64,000 nt of DNA from Axinella damicornis (taxonomy: Eukaryota > Porifera > Demospongiae > Axinellida > Axinellidae), in contig OZ007507.1 in NCBI GenBank assembly GCA_963931865.1, positions 10,947,533 through 11,011,532 on the forward strand. The letters run 5' to 3'. Positions within the stretch are counted from its first letter, which is position 1, and the number at the start of each line of letters is the position of its first letter. Under the pieces are notes generated by a model that worked only from the letters and a program-made list of their open reading frames with translations, was not told the DNA's origin and searched no databases. Position numbers and translations under genes: made by a program. This document shows, in pieces, positions 57,101 through 62,442 of the stretch.

Positions 57101-59132
57101 TACAAGTGAGTTCAGGTGCAGGTCTCAATCCTTTGAGGGGTACAGATAGGCATTCTCCACAGTGGGACAGCACCTGGGTGGGTGGGAGGCAAGTAGAGGA
57201 TGAGGACACAACTTTGGATAGTAGTATCCATGTTGAATGCTAAGTTTGTGATCCAAGCTCTGTATGTCGTCAATGTCCGACTGTCCAACTAGCATGATGC
57301 TTACTTCTCTACTGCGTAATATATGTAGGCAAGCTTTGCCTAGAACATTCTGCATTCACGCATTCTGCGTAAAGGTTACGTATAGTAAACAAAGTCATTT
57401 GGGTAAACCTTGTTACTGACCAATAAAGTGTGACCAGATCCATAAGTTATCGCTATCAGGTAAGTCAGTCATTGGGATCTCATACAAATTAGTGGTACAA
57501 ACACAGAACAGACTAATTGGACGAACCTGAGCGAGCCCCACACTACAGTCGATTGCAGTTGCGTTTGAACGTTGCGCATTGCGTGACCATGTGCGACAAG
57601 AACTTTCTGTGGGTGGAGCTTCACGGAAATGACACGGCCTGGAATACGCAAGAGTCTGGAAGCCGTGCAGGCACTTTGCGTGAGTGTCATATTTGCAGAA
57701 CACAGTTTCCGTGATAAGTCCACGCAATATGCAGTGTTCAAACGCAACTGCAATCGACTGTAGCGTGACTTCATTGTGCTGTGTGTGTGTATGTTTGCTT
57801 TGCTAGGATCAATAACCGTAAAATTTAAATCAGCGAATTTCATTAGCATGTGCACAATAATATTCAAATTCAACGAACTCTAGCTACGCACCTCCTCGAT
57901 GGAAGCATACATAACAGAGCGTAATAGAGGACGATGGCGACAACAAAGACGGAGAGACCACTCGTGGACATTGGCTAGAGCACCACGAACATTCTGCCTC
58001 CTAGGTGGCAACACTTGGACAAAGACGGTGACTGCTCGTGGGCCTACCGCCATGGCCGGTGATGTTGCTGCTAGGCTGCTTCAACTATAAACGCTAACCT
58101 GACACACAGTTGCTGTGATGGGTACAGTGTATGTTTAGTGCCATAATTTCTGTGGCCTATGCTCATTGCCCAGTCACATTATGATGACAGTCATGTGAAT
58201 GCAACTGCTCCTTGCATGTCCCGGTGCATGCACTTCGCTCAGGCTCGCCCTCCAATGTCCTGCATTCCACTAGTACCTTCAGTTCATCTTGGTAGTTGGC
58301 CAGAGAATCAGGAGAGAACTGAACTGTGTAGGTGCAGTGCATACCAGGGGCAATCAGTCCCTCCACATTGGGGAAAGACCCTGGACAAAAGTAAAACTAG
58401 TACTTAACTTTCTAGATCTTGTGTGTGTACCTCATATACATGCATGTGAGCATGTGTGTATTGTACGGGGGAAGGGAAGGGGGTGAAGACGATGAATATA
58501 TGTTTATCATGGACCCTCAGGAAGACGGTGAGGTCAGAATCTTTGTGGGCCTCTACTGAGAGCTGTAGCTCAAGATCTACTGCTGATGAGTCACAGCAAG
58601 GACAGTACGTAACATACGGAAGCAAATGCTCTAGTAATGGCGGCTGAGCTGAAGAAGTACACCTGGACAATGCGGCTTTGCAGCTGTCTTTCTTTGAGAA
58701 GCGCAAGGACCCTCCACCTCCTCCGGCCTATACCGTCGCCACGATCAGCCATGACAAAACTAAAATATACCTGTTTGTTTATGACATACGAATATCATAA
58801 TCATTTACGTACCAATGGATTAGAGTATGTAAACGACCGTTTCCCTGAAAAAGGAGGATGTACGAATTAATAGGGTGTACAAAATTATACAGTAACTGCC
58901 ATCATCAATCTGCTTAGGATGGTTGAAAGCACCGTGGCCTGTTTGAAGCATGGAGCATGAAAACCAAAGGCATTCACAATGACTTTGGCCATGTTCTACC
59001 GGACATGATGCTTGGATAAGTCAGTATGGACATTCTAAACATACCAGGACTGATGCTGAAGTACGGTGACTTGATGGGCACTACCCTCAACTGCCGGCTC
59101 GCTCCACTCACATTCTTCAACTGCACTGATGC
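25373..59132 (-). CDS. DLEC1: DLEC1 (CFAP81) orthologue, 29 exons, N-terminus beyond right edge
   Basis: Exons in transcript order: 59045-59132, 58277-58380 (3' end uncertain), 56157-56293, 45802-45976, 44672-44912, 44199-44415, 43751-43897, 43050-43184, 42370-42463, 41710-41840, 41150-41338, 40658-40800, 40135-40291, 39785-39889, 39108-39244, 38796-38973, 38135-38233 (5' end uncertain), 37638-37789, 37248-37348, 37077-37147, 36481-36848, 35615-35734, 34240-34322, 33676-33751, 33223-33378, 32580-32693, 31084-31243, 29940-30048, 25373-25523 (TAA at 25373). This gives about 1,380 codons. DLEC1 is an axoneme-associated protein built of MSP/ASH-like beta domains. Matches to the human protein as I recall it, in order: [135 protein letters not shown], and the terminal GCGSADEQF. 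Junction phases agree except at the two exons flagged; one exon between 58277 and 56293 may be missing. The N-terminal third is not in the window. Confidence 0.92.
26010..26090 (+). repeat. Left TIR of the 3.7-kb transposon
   Basis: Inverse partner of 29623-29703. It includes TATACGGCCGTGAGGGCAGG. Similarity may extend two bases outward (AA). Confidence 0.92.
26210..26590 (+). CDS. THAP zinc-finger domain protein, transposon-borne
   Basis: The ORF encodes 126 residues. The start was taken at the ATG of [10 protein letters not shown] because an N-terminal THAP domain begins there; a longer frame starts only at a GTG. The C2CH signature is visible: Cys-Ala-Val-Pro-Gly-Cys near residue 5, then CSRHF near residue 58, with [10 protein letters not shown], a central [10 protein letters not shown] helix and an N-terminal FHALP loop. 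THAP domains bind DNA and are frequent at the N-terminus of transposases. The rest is low-complexity and acidic ([11 protein letters not shown]), and it stops just before a poly-G run. In the intact element it was probably followed by the DDE domain whose remnants lie at 26640-27085. Confidence 0.8.
   Translation: MVNTCAVPGCSSRSDRETHLSFHALPLSNKALLKRWVHQIGRTKLPINSSTRVCSRHFKNSHGRKLRCDECPTENLPQLATRVSTPTPRRPLIRRHNTPLRTEENGEEQQELQTRETGVDTDVNDE
26640..27085. pseudogene. Scrambled DDE_Tnp_4-like transposase remnant
   Basis: Three pieces are visible. At 26668-26692 (+) a short sense trace (KFRLQAIG) is seen. At 26667-26855 the sequence is coding only on the - strand ([20 protein letters not shown], then [15 protein letters not shown]). 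At about 26870-27085 (+) the C-terminal end is recognisable across frameshifts ([38 protein letters not shown]). The first two pieces form an inverted repeat (CGGCTGCAAGCAATAGG and complement), so an internal segment has been inverted. The order matches THAP-type DDE transposases as I remember them. It is not functional. Confidence 0.75.
27182..27205. repeat. poly-G tract
   Basis: A run of about 22 G inside the transposon; another lies at 26624-26639. Confidence 0.95.
27368..27468. repeat. Foldback of 101 bp
   Basis: TTAAGGTAGCATCATTATCT at the left pairs with GGATAATGCTACCTTAA at the right, with inner arms around GGGGCCCCGG-like sequence. It lies downstream of the visible SAP-gene exons. 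Confidence 0.82.
27587..29590 (-). CDS. Transposon-borne SAP-domain protein (3 exons visible, 3' partial or decayed)
   Basis: Exons on the - strand: 29590-29493 (starts with [13 protein letters not shown]...), 28509-28466, 27872-27587. Joined in phase they read a SAP motif: TLTIPALK from exon 1, [14 protein letters not shown] from exon 2, and [10 protein letters not shown] at the start of exon 3. SAP motifs bind DNA or chromatin. The remainder of exon 3 ([45 protein letters not shown]) resembles the region that precedes a SWIM finger in invertebrate proteins I recall, but no downstream SWIM exon was found. A donor-like CAAG|GTGTGC lies at 27587/27586, so further exons may have been lost or not recognised. 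The gene lies between the TIRs and opposite to the THAP ORF, so it is probably an accessory protein of the element. The long single-frame ORF at 28976-29590 is exon 1 read through its donor. Confidence 0.65.
27942..28451. mobile_element. Nested non-autonomous element with CAGGGCCGG-type ends
   Basis: The left end CAAGGCCGGCGCAGCAGGGT and right end CACTGTAAAAG-like sequence closing with ATCCGGCCCTG are imperfect inverted repeats, with GGGTGGGCC/GGCCCACCC inside. TAGCTA flanks both sides and could be a target duplication. The C-A-rGGCCGG ends recall hAT elements. It sits between SAP-gene exons 2 and 3 and itself contains a minimal TAGCCTCG palindrome (28104-28137). Confidence 0.65.
28104..28137. 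repeat. TAGCCTCG foldback, shortest form (34 bp)
   Basis: TAGCCTCGTTCCCAGGC directly abuts its complement GCCTGGGAACGAAGCTA with no spacer. It is nested in the element at 27942-28451. Confidence 0.92.
29623..29703 (-). repeat. Right TIR of the 3.7-kb transposon
   Basis: Inverse partner of 26010-26090. Confidence 0.92.
30362..30574. repeat. Two adjacent TAGCCTCG foldback elements
   Basis: One element at 30362-30449 (TAGCCTCATTCCCAGGCTCC ... CTGGGAATGAGGCTA) is followed by one at 30521-30574 whose core is the TTTCTCCCTCCCAAAA subtype also seen in the long element at 17345-17800. Both lie in a DLEC1 intron. Confidence 0.9.
30726..30750. repeat. poly-C tract
   Basis: A run of more than 20 C in a DLEC1 intron. 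Confidence 0.95.
31419..31667 (+). repeat. 249-bp inverted-repeat element, copy 1
   Basis: It begins CAGGAGCACATGAGCCACCA and ends with the imperfect complement. The interior shares CCTCACGCCTTACGGTCATA with the copy at 59463-59711, which is in the opposite orientation and has the same length. It lies in a DLEC1 intron and has no ORF. Confidence 0.9.
33098..33176. repeat. TAGCCTCG-type foldback, 5' end degraded
   Basis: CCAGGCCTCCAACCGGATTT on the left and AAATCTGGGTGGAGGCCTGG followed by GAACGAGGCTA on the right. The core resembles the clamp subtype. Confidence 0.8.
33532..33584. repeat. poly-C then (CA)n
   Basis: About 30 C followed directly by about 10 CA units, in a DLEC1 intron. Confidence 0.95.
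34729..34777. repeat. TAGCCTCG foldback element, minimal
   Basis: TAGCCTCATTCCCAGGCTCT and its complement, separated by about 12 bases. Confidence 0.9.
34883..35032. repeat. Long inverted repeat (150 bp)
   Basis: ATAGGATGGTCCACTGTGGT ... ACCACAGTAGACCATCCTAT, with inner arms GCAATGCAGTCAGGAAGT and complement. The arms are about 70 bp. GATTAATCCTACATCT just outside it recurs in inverse near 35583, so it may be one end of a larger element reaching about 35600. Confidence 0.85.
35788..36350. repeat. MITE-like element with TACCGTAGGCGCTC termini (563 bp)
   Basis: Left TACCGTAGGCGCTCTAATTA, right GAGCGCCTACGGTA. A TAGCCTCGGTCCCAGGC foldback (36072-36123) is nested inside. It lies in the DLEC1 intron between the exons at 36481-36848 and 35615-35734. 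Confidence 0.85.
38490..38514. repeat. poly-C tract
   Basis: An uninterrupted run of about 25 C in a DLEC1 intron. Confidence 0.95.
39388..39486. repeat. TAGCCTCG foldback, CTTCTCAC..CCAGCGTTTG subtype
   Basis: TAGCCTCGTTCCCAGGCCTT and complement, inner arms CAGCGTTTGTCACTTGCAGT paired with ACTGCAAGCAACAGACACTG. The same core occurs at 376-425 (half) and about 42488-42580. Confidence 0.9.
39960..40075 (-). repeat. tRNA-derived SINE-like fragment
   Basis: On the - strand it reads AGTCCCAGGTTCGAATCCCA, a tRNA B-box (GGTTCGAATCC), followed by CATGTTGCTTCAC. The sequence downstream of the B-box resembles that at 55885-56050. Confidence 0.6.
40374..40542. repeat. (CA)n / (CG)(CA) compound microsatellite
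   Basis: CA repeats interspersed with CGCA, about 170 bp, with an internal duplication of a CGCACGCACGCACACACGCA block. It lies in a DLEC1 intron. The cysteine/valine-rich ORFs here are spurious. Confidence 0.97.
40892..40960. repeat. TAGCCTCG foldback, ACTGGAGGTGTAGAAGGCC subtype
   Basis: TAGCCTCGTTCCCAGGCCTA ... GGAGGTGTAGAAGGCCTGGG then AACGAGGCTA. A half copy follows at 40994-41013, and the same core is at 43539-43647. Confidence 0.9.
41370..41640. repeat. GGGAG-rich purine tract in DLEC1 intron
   Basis: About 270 bp of almost pure G/A on the + strand, including three tandem GACACGGGGAGGGGGAGGGA-like units. On the - strand it is a long polypyrimidine stretch upstream of the acceptor at 41338. 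Confidence 0.9.
41843..42045. repeat. poly-G expansion with duplicated exon-end fragments at a DLEC1 splice acceptor
   Basis: The first bases of DLEC1 exon 41710-41840 (TATCTGGTGGCTGTG on the - strand) recur, with intron sequence and an acceptor, at about 42000-42037; a shorter trace (CTTATCACTACCCTACTGGG) is at 41878-41897. The copies are separated by poly-G runs at 41843-41862 and 41917-41965. Confidence 0.88.
42917..42956. repeat. TAGCCTCG foldback, minimal
   Basis: TAGCCTCATTCCCAGGCCGT and complement in 40 bp. Confidence 0.9.
43539..43647. repeat. TAGCCTCG foldback, ACTGGAGGTGTAGAAGGCC subtype
   Basis: TAGCCTCGTTCCCAGGTCTT ... CACAAACTGGAGGTGTAGAA then GGCCTGGGAATGAGGCTA. It contains a partial internal duplication of the CACCTCCAGTTT arm. 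Confidence 0.9.
45121..45157. repeat. poly-G tract
   Basis: A run of about 37 G in a DLEC1 intron. Confidence 0.95.
46419..46508. repeat. TAGCCTTG foldback upstream of the first nested gene
   Basis: TAGCCTTGTTCCCAGTCACA and complement, with the CCCAGCTTTTTGTCAC core subtype. It ends 100 bp before the first nested gene's ATG. Confidence 0.88.
46609..50454 (+). CDS. Intronless beta-helix ectodomain / multi-TM membrane protein 1, nested in DLEC1 intron
   Basis: The ORF encodes 1,281 residues from the ATG at 46609; the frame is open upstream to 46576 but without ATG. An N-terminal signal peptide is visible ([20 protein letters not shown]). The ectodomain, to about residue 875, has many N-glycosylation sequons and degenerate parallel beta-helix repeats of the GGA(I/L) type ([56 protein letters not shown]), as in pectate-lyase-like or POMP-repeat proteins. 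A Cys-rich linker follows ([20 protein letters not shown], then [15 protein letters not shown] and SRCRECSS), then about eight hydrophobic segments starting with [20 protein letters not shown]. The tail ends [10 protein letters not shown] recall such proteins as an expanded sponge family without assigned function; surface receptor or transporter is speculation. Its own promoter must lie in the DLEC1 intron. A paralogue follows 670 bp downstream on the same strand. Confidence 0.9.
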   Translation: MLPIHSLLILSYLLLLPWTSTAEQFTIMSSSSTGCPKEPCHTLTDVVQNPSQYFASNTIITLLPGHHQTNVSTNLTVLIEDVRNISLIGSDPSNSESRSVVLCKGSLGFSFINVTILKVAKLHFSFCGAYFPSSFTVEENFLGSSYFKKYVSKTTFYFLQTHNVTISEVAISNSSGAGLLGINMFGHSNISQTTFSGNKPNCILIFVDIPSTSQINQPTLLTIVNSQMMFGFTSRWSRVAGLTITLAQAAYNVHVHMHNIIIRYSNFDVFIDKWMCHCSVFQATQIAGTGNKNTLAVKLNTGGSPLPSCNCSEPAEEEYTVHISDSWFVGMGITVTSFVDNCDARIKLENITVQNTDSTALLIIRMLSIMLQDVSISYSRGIKITKSNITIHRTFLFKHNIRVISIVLLRSSVTSFHGVVKFVENKAKYGAVILAINSTIKFQLTAELAGNEGTQGGAIALYDNSQLIIGKQSNITFLKNHAQTYGGAVSAYDSDIVVSMKARMIFTENDGYDGGALALHNTAALILKLHSRITFRRNHAQHYGGALYVEDPKPRVQVYVGKIRCFFQPPPQIIGHNNYLSGMFVPRIVFQNNTAGIAGGSLFGGWLDWCAIKGASGVRSFKAMFHFQEPHWQSSVICSNPTRVCVCNHDIYDCNITKYNVTAYPGETFQIPAVTVGQMFGAIPFTVQTKFIQGNSSRPPQMKPLQRTQDVRRTCTNLTYTIMSSHQVEEMVLTVEKLDTRLPAGYFVRNRQVEKIKLVFKDLHVYISLRPCPLGFVLYNSACICHPQLQQHGINCNIDSQTVSRQSSMWINATCVNRSQNGIIVHEHCPFDYCKPESFELNLEDPDEQCAFHRSGILCGACQRNLSQVFGTSRCRECSSLWALLWVPAIALAGIALVVLLIVLNLTVSVGAINGLIFYTNIVRANQATFFPPNTTNSFLSWFIAWINLDLGIETCFYNGLNAYVKTWLQVVFPLYIWVLVAIIIVSSYYSTTAAKLSGRNAVQVLATLVLLSYAKLLRVIITVFQPTELVYPDTSVRKVWLYDGNVDYFKGRHIPLFIAALLLLLISLPYTIILIFIQHLQHISSYRVLFWVQKLKPLFDAYTGPYKDKHRYWTGLLLLVRIILLLVFSMNARGSADINLLAIILTVLSLFTHTVLAGSVYKAWSLNVLEYSFFLNLGILVSATYYTTVSGQGQTAVAYTSVSVAFAKFTSIIVFHILAKIKSSHYCNCLSETPASRIKIELSQLRCVLRKLCCKRKNPHQTGQQRVSHASVELRESLLE
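50455..51123. other. Spacer between the two nested genes
   Basis: A/T-rich, with no ORF of note. It should contain the 3' end of the first gene and the promoter/5' UTR of the second. No convincing TATA box or terminator was identified. There are no foldback elements in it. Confidence 0.5.
51124..55098 (+). CDS. Intronless beta-helix ectodomain / multi-TM membrane protein 2, nested in DLEC1 intron
   Basis: The ORF encodes 1,324 residues; a second in-frame ATG at 51136 is equally possible and gives a cleaner signal peptide ([20 protein letters not shown]). The organisation is that of the upstream paralogue: a glycosylated ectodomain with GGA-type beta-helix turns ([61 protein letters not shown]), the motif [20 protein letters not shown], the Cys linker [20 protein letters not shown], about eight hydrophobic segments, and a tail ending [12 protein letters not shown]. 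The ectodomains of the two paralogues are clearly diverged, while DNA around the first membrane segments is nearly identical. A loop between the last two membrane segments is longer here ([18 protein letters not shown]). No intron is needed. Function is unknown, as for the paralogue. Confidence 0.9.
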   Translation: MQESMIPSTLTTRWLTALTTLMLLVTTYVSTTTGKQIHVRPAATTATACPKPESCHTLQDIVQNPSQYFLPYTTFTFQQGYHKVNHSNNVLIKDVSNITLVGEMHASSVVQCISAFGLTFINVTNLTFSKLQFILCGAPIPRRPFPPIHTTELLKIVKYSATLYLIQVSELKLSDVQVLNSTGVGLLGINAPASISWTTFAGNTPNCILMFSDKHSFPALQHATQTITDSSFNFGSPQKNNGYASGLTIVFMQTAQLIHVTLSNVTAYSNKGDSHSSPGNMLFSLDKPSYKLQCVSLEAYKVNSTGAVGDSMVWKFEPITGKVQHNQSCNKSSASGAIIQIVQSHFSNNSGRGIYILNEYFYPPQITPNFRIESTTLYNNNNGGLHSEKSHIYLVDTNFTQNHNKAIDAKNTQITFSGNNTFAFNTGELGAITLIGCTVYFYGNSKSIGNKGKVNGAIAATATVLRFDEKTHIFVDNEGDNGGAISLDSSSELEIGGYYDTHIKFKRNRARKTGGAIFAQDSTIRIKSHTSLMFSGNIGYRGGALALIDTSFIKLKAPIQVQFLQNHAEHCGGAIYVNKAALTVCFFQIQDPHSETQHLVLKQFDPIKLENNTAQHAGSALYGGWVDYCKANIGLQYPVYGTEVFDTIFRKHNDNHDLSVVSSNPTRICVCVNSIPNCNITQYNVTAYPGEIFQIPAVAVGQRFGTVPFTVYARFVIPYTKAIPQMEVLYYTQTVEWRCTNLTYSIRSANRFEIMQLLVDRFDVLDSKRIEEQLLLKYHTSIRTNFVDFQMNITLQVCPLGFVFIEHSMKCECASMLRQHKIPCNISTQTVSRPTSFWINATDIDNTSSAVIVHPFCPFDYCKPESFALNLEDPDEQCAFHRSGILCGACLRNLSQVFGTSRCRECSSLWALLWVPAIALTGIALVVLLIVLNLTVSVGTINGLIFYANIVRANQATFFPPNTTNSFLSWFIAWINLDLGIETCFYNGLNAYFKTWLQFVFPLYIWSIALLIIVFSHYFKTAARLSGRSAVQVLATLFLLSYAKLLRIFITVFSFTVVTYPNRSEKVWLYDGNVAYLQGKHIPLFMAAIVMFLVISVPYTGALLFIQCFRRLPNHKLLSWIHKLKPFFDAYIGPYKDRHHYWTGLLLLVRGVLFLIFSANVIANPAVNLLVIILTAFSLLAHGAIVGQVYKQWYLNMIEYSYFLNLGVLAGAVFYTRASGQEAMLHLSGTSVHGQKAVVYTSVVIAIVTFTVIVMIQIVKKASSFKPCNWLISESIIPRLSKLRERVTLAVSRKHQCQSPLSPVHDDETAFQLRESLLEYCTND
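55885..56050 (+). repeat. tRNA-derived SINE-like element
   Basis: TGGCCAAGCGGTTAAAAC looks like a tRNA A-box (Leu/Ser type) and GGCTCGAATCCC a B-box. They are followed by a non-tRNA tail ending in a CCTTACCATTACCTTACC-type repeat. The gap between the boxes is longer than in a functional tRNA and no acceptor stem is seen, so it is not called a tRNA gene. Confidence 0.65.
56740..56990. repeat. Palindromic element rich in TGCATTA/TAATGCA
   Basis: TTTAGATACCAGTTTGTAGT at 56821 is mirrored by ACTGCAAAGTGGTATCTAAA at 56988. Inner GCACTCG/CGAGTGC and GATAATGCAC motifs recur, and a separate small palindrome AATGCACACTTTAGTGTGCATT lies at 56754-56775. Confidence 0.8.
57543..57763. repeat. MITE-like element, copy 2 of 2
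   Basis: CTACAGTCGATTGCAGTTGC at the left is matched by GCAACTGCAATCGACTGTAG at the right. The interior has the CAAGAACTTTCTGTGGGTGG core shared with the copy at 113-316. Confidence 0.92.
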
Positions 59133-59157
59133 CTTGTGTTGTGTGAGCAAGTGTGTT

Positions 59158-59202
<45 letters not shown>
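59158..59202. repeat. (GT)n microsatellite
   Basis: About 21 GT units immediately upstream (in - strand sense) of DLEC1 exon 59045-59132, where it reads as (AC)n. Confidence 0.95.
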
Positions 59203-59204
<2 letters not shown>

Positions 59205-59462
59205 ATTGTGTGTGGTGGGGGGAGGGGGTATTCTCCTTGTCATTGTGCTTATCATCTTGGCTGTATGATCATGATGCGAGCAACTATGCATGAATTCAAT
59301 TCATTATAGTAATGAATTCAAATTAATGCATGTGTGTGTGTGTTTAGCAGCTAGAAGCCCATGCAGGTGTACAGATTACATGCATACACATTTGTCTATA
59401 CCTACCTACAATTTTAAGCACACACTGATTGCTAGATAGTGGTACATGAAGTCTCGTTCTAG

Positions 59463-59711
59463 CAGGAGCGAATGAGCTGTCGAAGGCGGCAAAGGAGCGT
59501 CGAACTCAGCATACCCGCCCTAGCGGAAGTAGTAGGTATTCACGTGTCCCAAACTTATATGGCAAGAGGCCATTATGTAAAAGACAAATTTGCATTTGCT
59601 CGGTACCGCAAAGGTCTTCCTATAAGGTATGACCGTAAGGCGTGAGGGCGCACAACATGTCTATATTAGTTCGACGCTCCATTGCCGCCTTCGGTGGCTC
59701 ATGCGCTCCTG
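59463..59711 (-). repeat. 249-bp inverted-repeat element, copy 2
   Basis: Inverse orientation to the copy at 31419-31667. Its ends are CAGGAGCGAATGAGCTGTCG and GGTGGCTCATGCGCTCCTG, and the interior contains TATGACCGTAAGGCGTGAGG. Confidence 0.9.
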
Positions 59712-59920
59712 GTTCTAGCAACTCTACAATACTGATGTAAGGAGCTCATGAGCACAGAAATATGGCTGGAAATGAAATAGTAAACCCGATCTCCTTGACC
59801 ATGCCTGTGATTATCAAGGCATAGAAATGTCTGTTCTCAGACCACTGCATATATAGCCTTTCGTTGCTTGCCGTATATATGGAAAAGCACTTTTCGTACT
59901 GCAAGTAATGAATGGCTGGG

Positions 59921-60018
59921 TAGCCTTGTCCCCAGGCCTCCGCCCAGATTTTATCTCACAGCCGTGGAGAAACACGGCTGCGAGATAAAATCTGGGCGGA
60001 GGCCTGGAAACGAGGCTA
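59921..60018. repeat. TAGCCTTG foldback, clamp subtype
   Basis: TAGCCTTGTCCCCAGGCCTC ... GATAAAATCTGGGCGGAGGC. The inner arms are CAGCCGTGGAGAAA-like. A half copy follows at about 60030-60055. Confidence 0.9.
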
Positions 60019-60354
60019 TGGCTGGGTGGGTGGAAAGTCTGGGAACAAGGCTATAGCACACCAGGTGCTCATTAGCTCCTGAGCACACCCATTGCCTTGG
60101 GTTTCACTTGTACATAAAACACTGTATGCAAATATGGCATGTATGCATCATGTAGATATGCTTCAATACAGATATATTATGCTTCAATGATTATATGCAT
60201 TCACGCAATACCAAACATGTATTTTTGTTCGCGCGTGGGAGAGCCTGGGAACGAGGCTAGAAAGATGCAGTGCTGCAAGGATTCTAGAAAGTCCTGCACT
60301 TACTGAAAAGCCATAGAGTACGCTTTAAACATGTATCAAGTGGCTACCCCCTTA

Positions 60355-60907
60355 TACCGTAGTGTCCCGCTAATACGCCCCCTTCGAAAATACGCCCTCC
60401 CCCTCTTTTTCGCCCAAGTTCCTGCACAGGGTAGTTTGACTCATTATAACGCCCCCCTGGTGAGCATCTTCTGGAATATCTAACCTACACGTGCGCAACT
60501 CGTCTCTAGCTGAGTATAGTAGTCACCGTGAACGCCGACGGTACCAGTCATCTCGCTGCCACTCTTCCGCAGTAAATACCTGTGGTTCATGACCGACAGT
60601 ATTGCTGTTCTTGAGGATGGCTACAACGAAGTCAATGAAGTCGCCATGAATGTTTATATGGCCCTCGAGTTGAAGTGCAGCTCTTCTCGCCGATGTAGGG
60701 AGACCACGCATGATGACCACGAACAGCACTGGCGATCGTTTGTACTTTTGTAACTGTCAACACGAACCTTGGCAGTGTCATAAACGTAGCAAAACTTTTT
60801 GAGGGGGTGTATAATCGAGACTAATTGCGTACTCGAAAATACGCCCCCTCCCCTCTTTGGGCAGGATGTAGTACTAGTGTACAAAATAGGGGGCCTATTA
60901 ACGGTAC
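60355..60907. repeat. Probable TACCGTAG-type element
   Basis: The left end TACCGTAGTGTCCCGCTAAT resembles the other TACCGTA elements, but the right end (CCTATTAACGGTA) is degraded. The interior has ACGCCCCCT-type motifs at both ends (60376 and 60848). Confidence 0.55.
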
Positions 60908-61320
60908 ACATAAAGTTCTTGCACACCGATAAGGGTGCACCCAGCTTGGTGTAAAGTATCAACTTCATTGTGCATTATTGCCACATGAAGGCTGCGAAGC
61001 CTCACAATCAACTTCCTTGTGGAGTAGTTTTACAAGGAAATGTATACACAAGCCAACAGTCTTGGTCATTAAGGGTTTTCACTAGGGCAAATAAATCCCC
61101 CTGATTGGTCAAACCTTACAGTTACAAACAGGCATTCTTGAAACATGAACATGGGATGAATTACATTACACACTCAACCATGTAGTGAAAGTATGGTTCC
61201 AGGAACACATACATACCCTTGCATGACAATGACACATGATCTAGCTACAGTATGCAGATCCAATATTGAGAATGCAAACACGTGCTATTGCGTATACTGT
61301 ACTGATGAATACTGTATAGT

Positions 61321-61442
61321 TAGCCTTGTTCCCAGGCCTCCTCGCAGATTTTATCTCGCAGCCGTGGCTGTATCTATGCACCTGCATGGGTTTCTCCACG
61401 GCTGCGAGATAAAATCTGGGAGGAGGCCTAGGGACGAGGTTA
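61321..61442. repeat. TAGCCTTG foldback, clamp subtype
   Basis: TAGCCTTGTTCCCAGGCCTC ... GAGGCCTAGGGACGAGGTTA. The inner arms GATTTTATCTCGCAGCCGTG and complement surround a TGTATCTATGCACC insert. Confidence 0.9.
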
Positions 61443-62442
61443 CTGCATAGTATGGCTGTATCCAAGCTGTGGGTGTGGTCATTTGCCATAATAAAAATGG
61501 TGGACAACATTTGGATAATCATAGAGGTGGAAATGGAGAATTTGTATAACGAATTCATTGTGTTATGGGTACTAACGTTCATCTTACGGGATACCAGCAT
61601 TATCATTTAATGGGGTATTAACACCAGATCATCGGTATGTATGGGGTACTAATGTGATAGAACAATAATTTCATACCCACACAAGGTTAATAGCAAACAA
61701 AGGAAGCTACAATATTATATGTATGTAGACAGCTGTCTCTAGCTAAGTTTAGATGCATGTGTGGACTTCCCCAAATCCAGGATGCTTCACTGATTGTTGC
61801 ATGTCCACAAAGTCAGTATATACAAGGAATGCTTTGACTATCCCACGGGCTACAAACATCAAGATCAAACAAGGAGCGCTTGGAAGTTTTATGGGCTACA
61901 CGTACGCTGTATGCTTCCTCAAACAACGGATGTGTGGTATTTCCGGCGACAACTTCCTCTCTATTTAATGCCCGCCTCTACCAAACAATGAAAAACGGTC
62001 TTTGTATCGCCTGAAGTTGGCCATCTGAGAACGAACTTCACTCGGCCTTTCCCAGACCTGGTGAGTTCCGTGAACTTCTGCACACATTATATAATAGCTG
62101 CATGACTAGTTTGGTTCCTCTGCGATTCGTTCCCAGGGTAGGAAAACGAAACGCAGGTCTGGGGACCAAACTACTGCACGATATCTGCAGACTAGTCTTG
62201 GCGAGCGCGTCATGCGATGTGGTGTTTATATTTAGCAGTCACAGGTGGTCCGGGGGCCAACTATTTGGGGGGATCGATATTATTTTGTGTGACAATCCGT
62301 TACTTCACTCATCGCTACCAGGTACTAGGTAACTCTGTTGTTGTGGGCTTCAGGTTCAGGGGGTTTCCCATGCACAGATTAACTGCGACTGGCAGGTTTC
62401 CCACCTTTAGCAGTGGGAGCCATGAACATGAACCAGCTAGGC

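Noticed and set aside
58400..58810. Possible exons on both strands (- [20 protein letters not shown]..., + [20 protein letters not shown])
   Set aside because: Neither has supporting neighbours or a family match. They sit within a DLEC1 intron and the two readings conflict.
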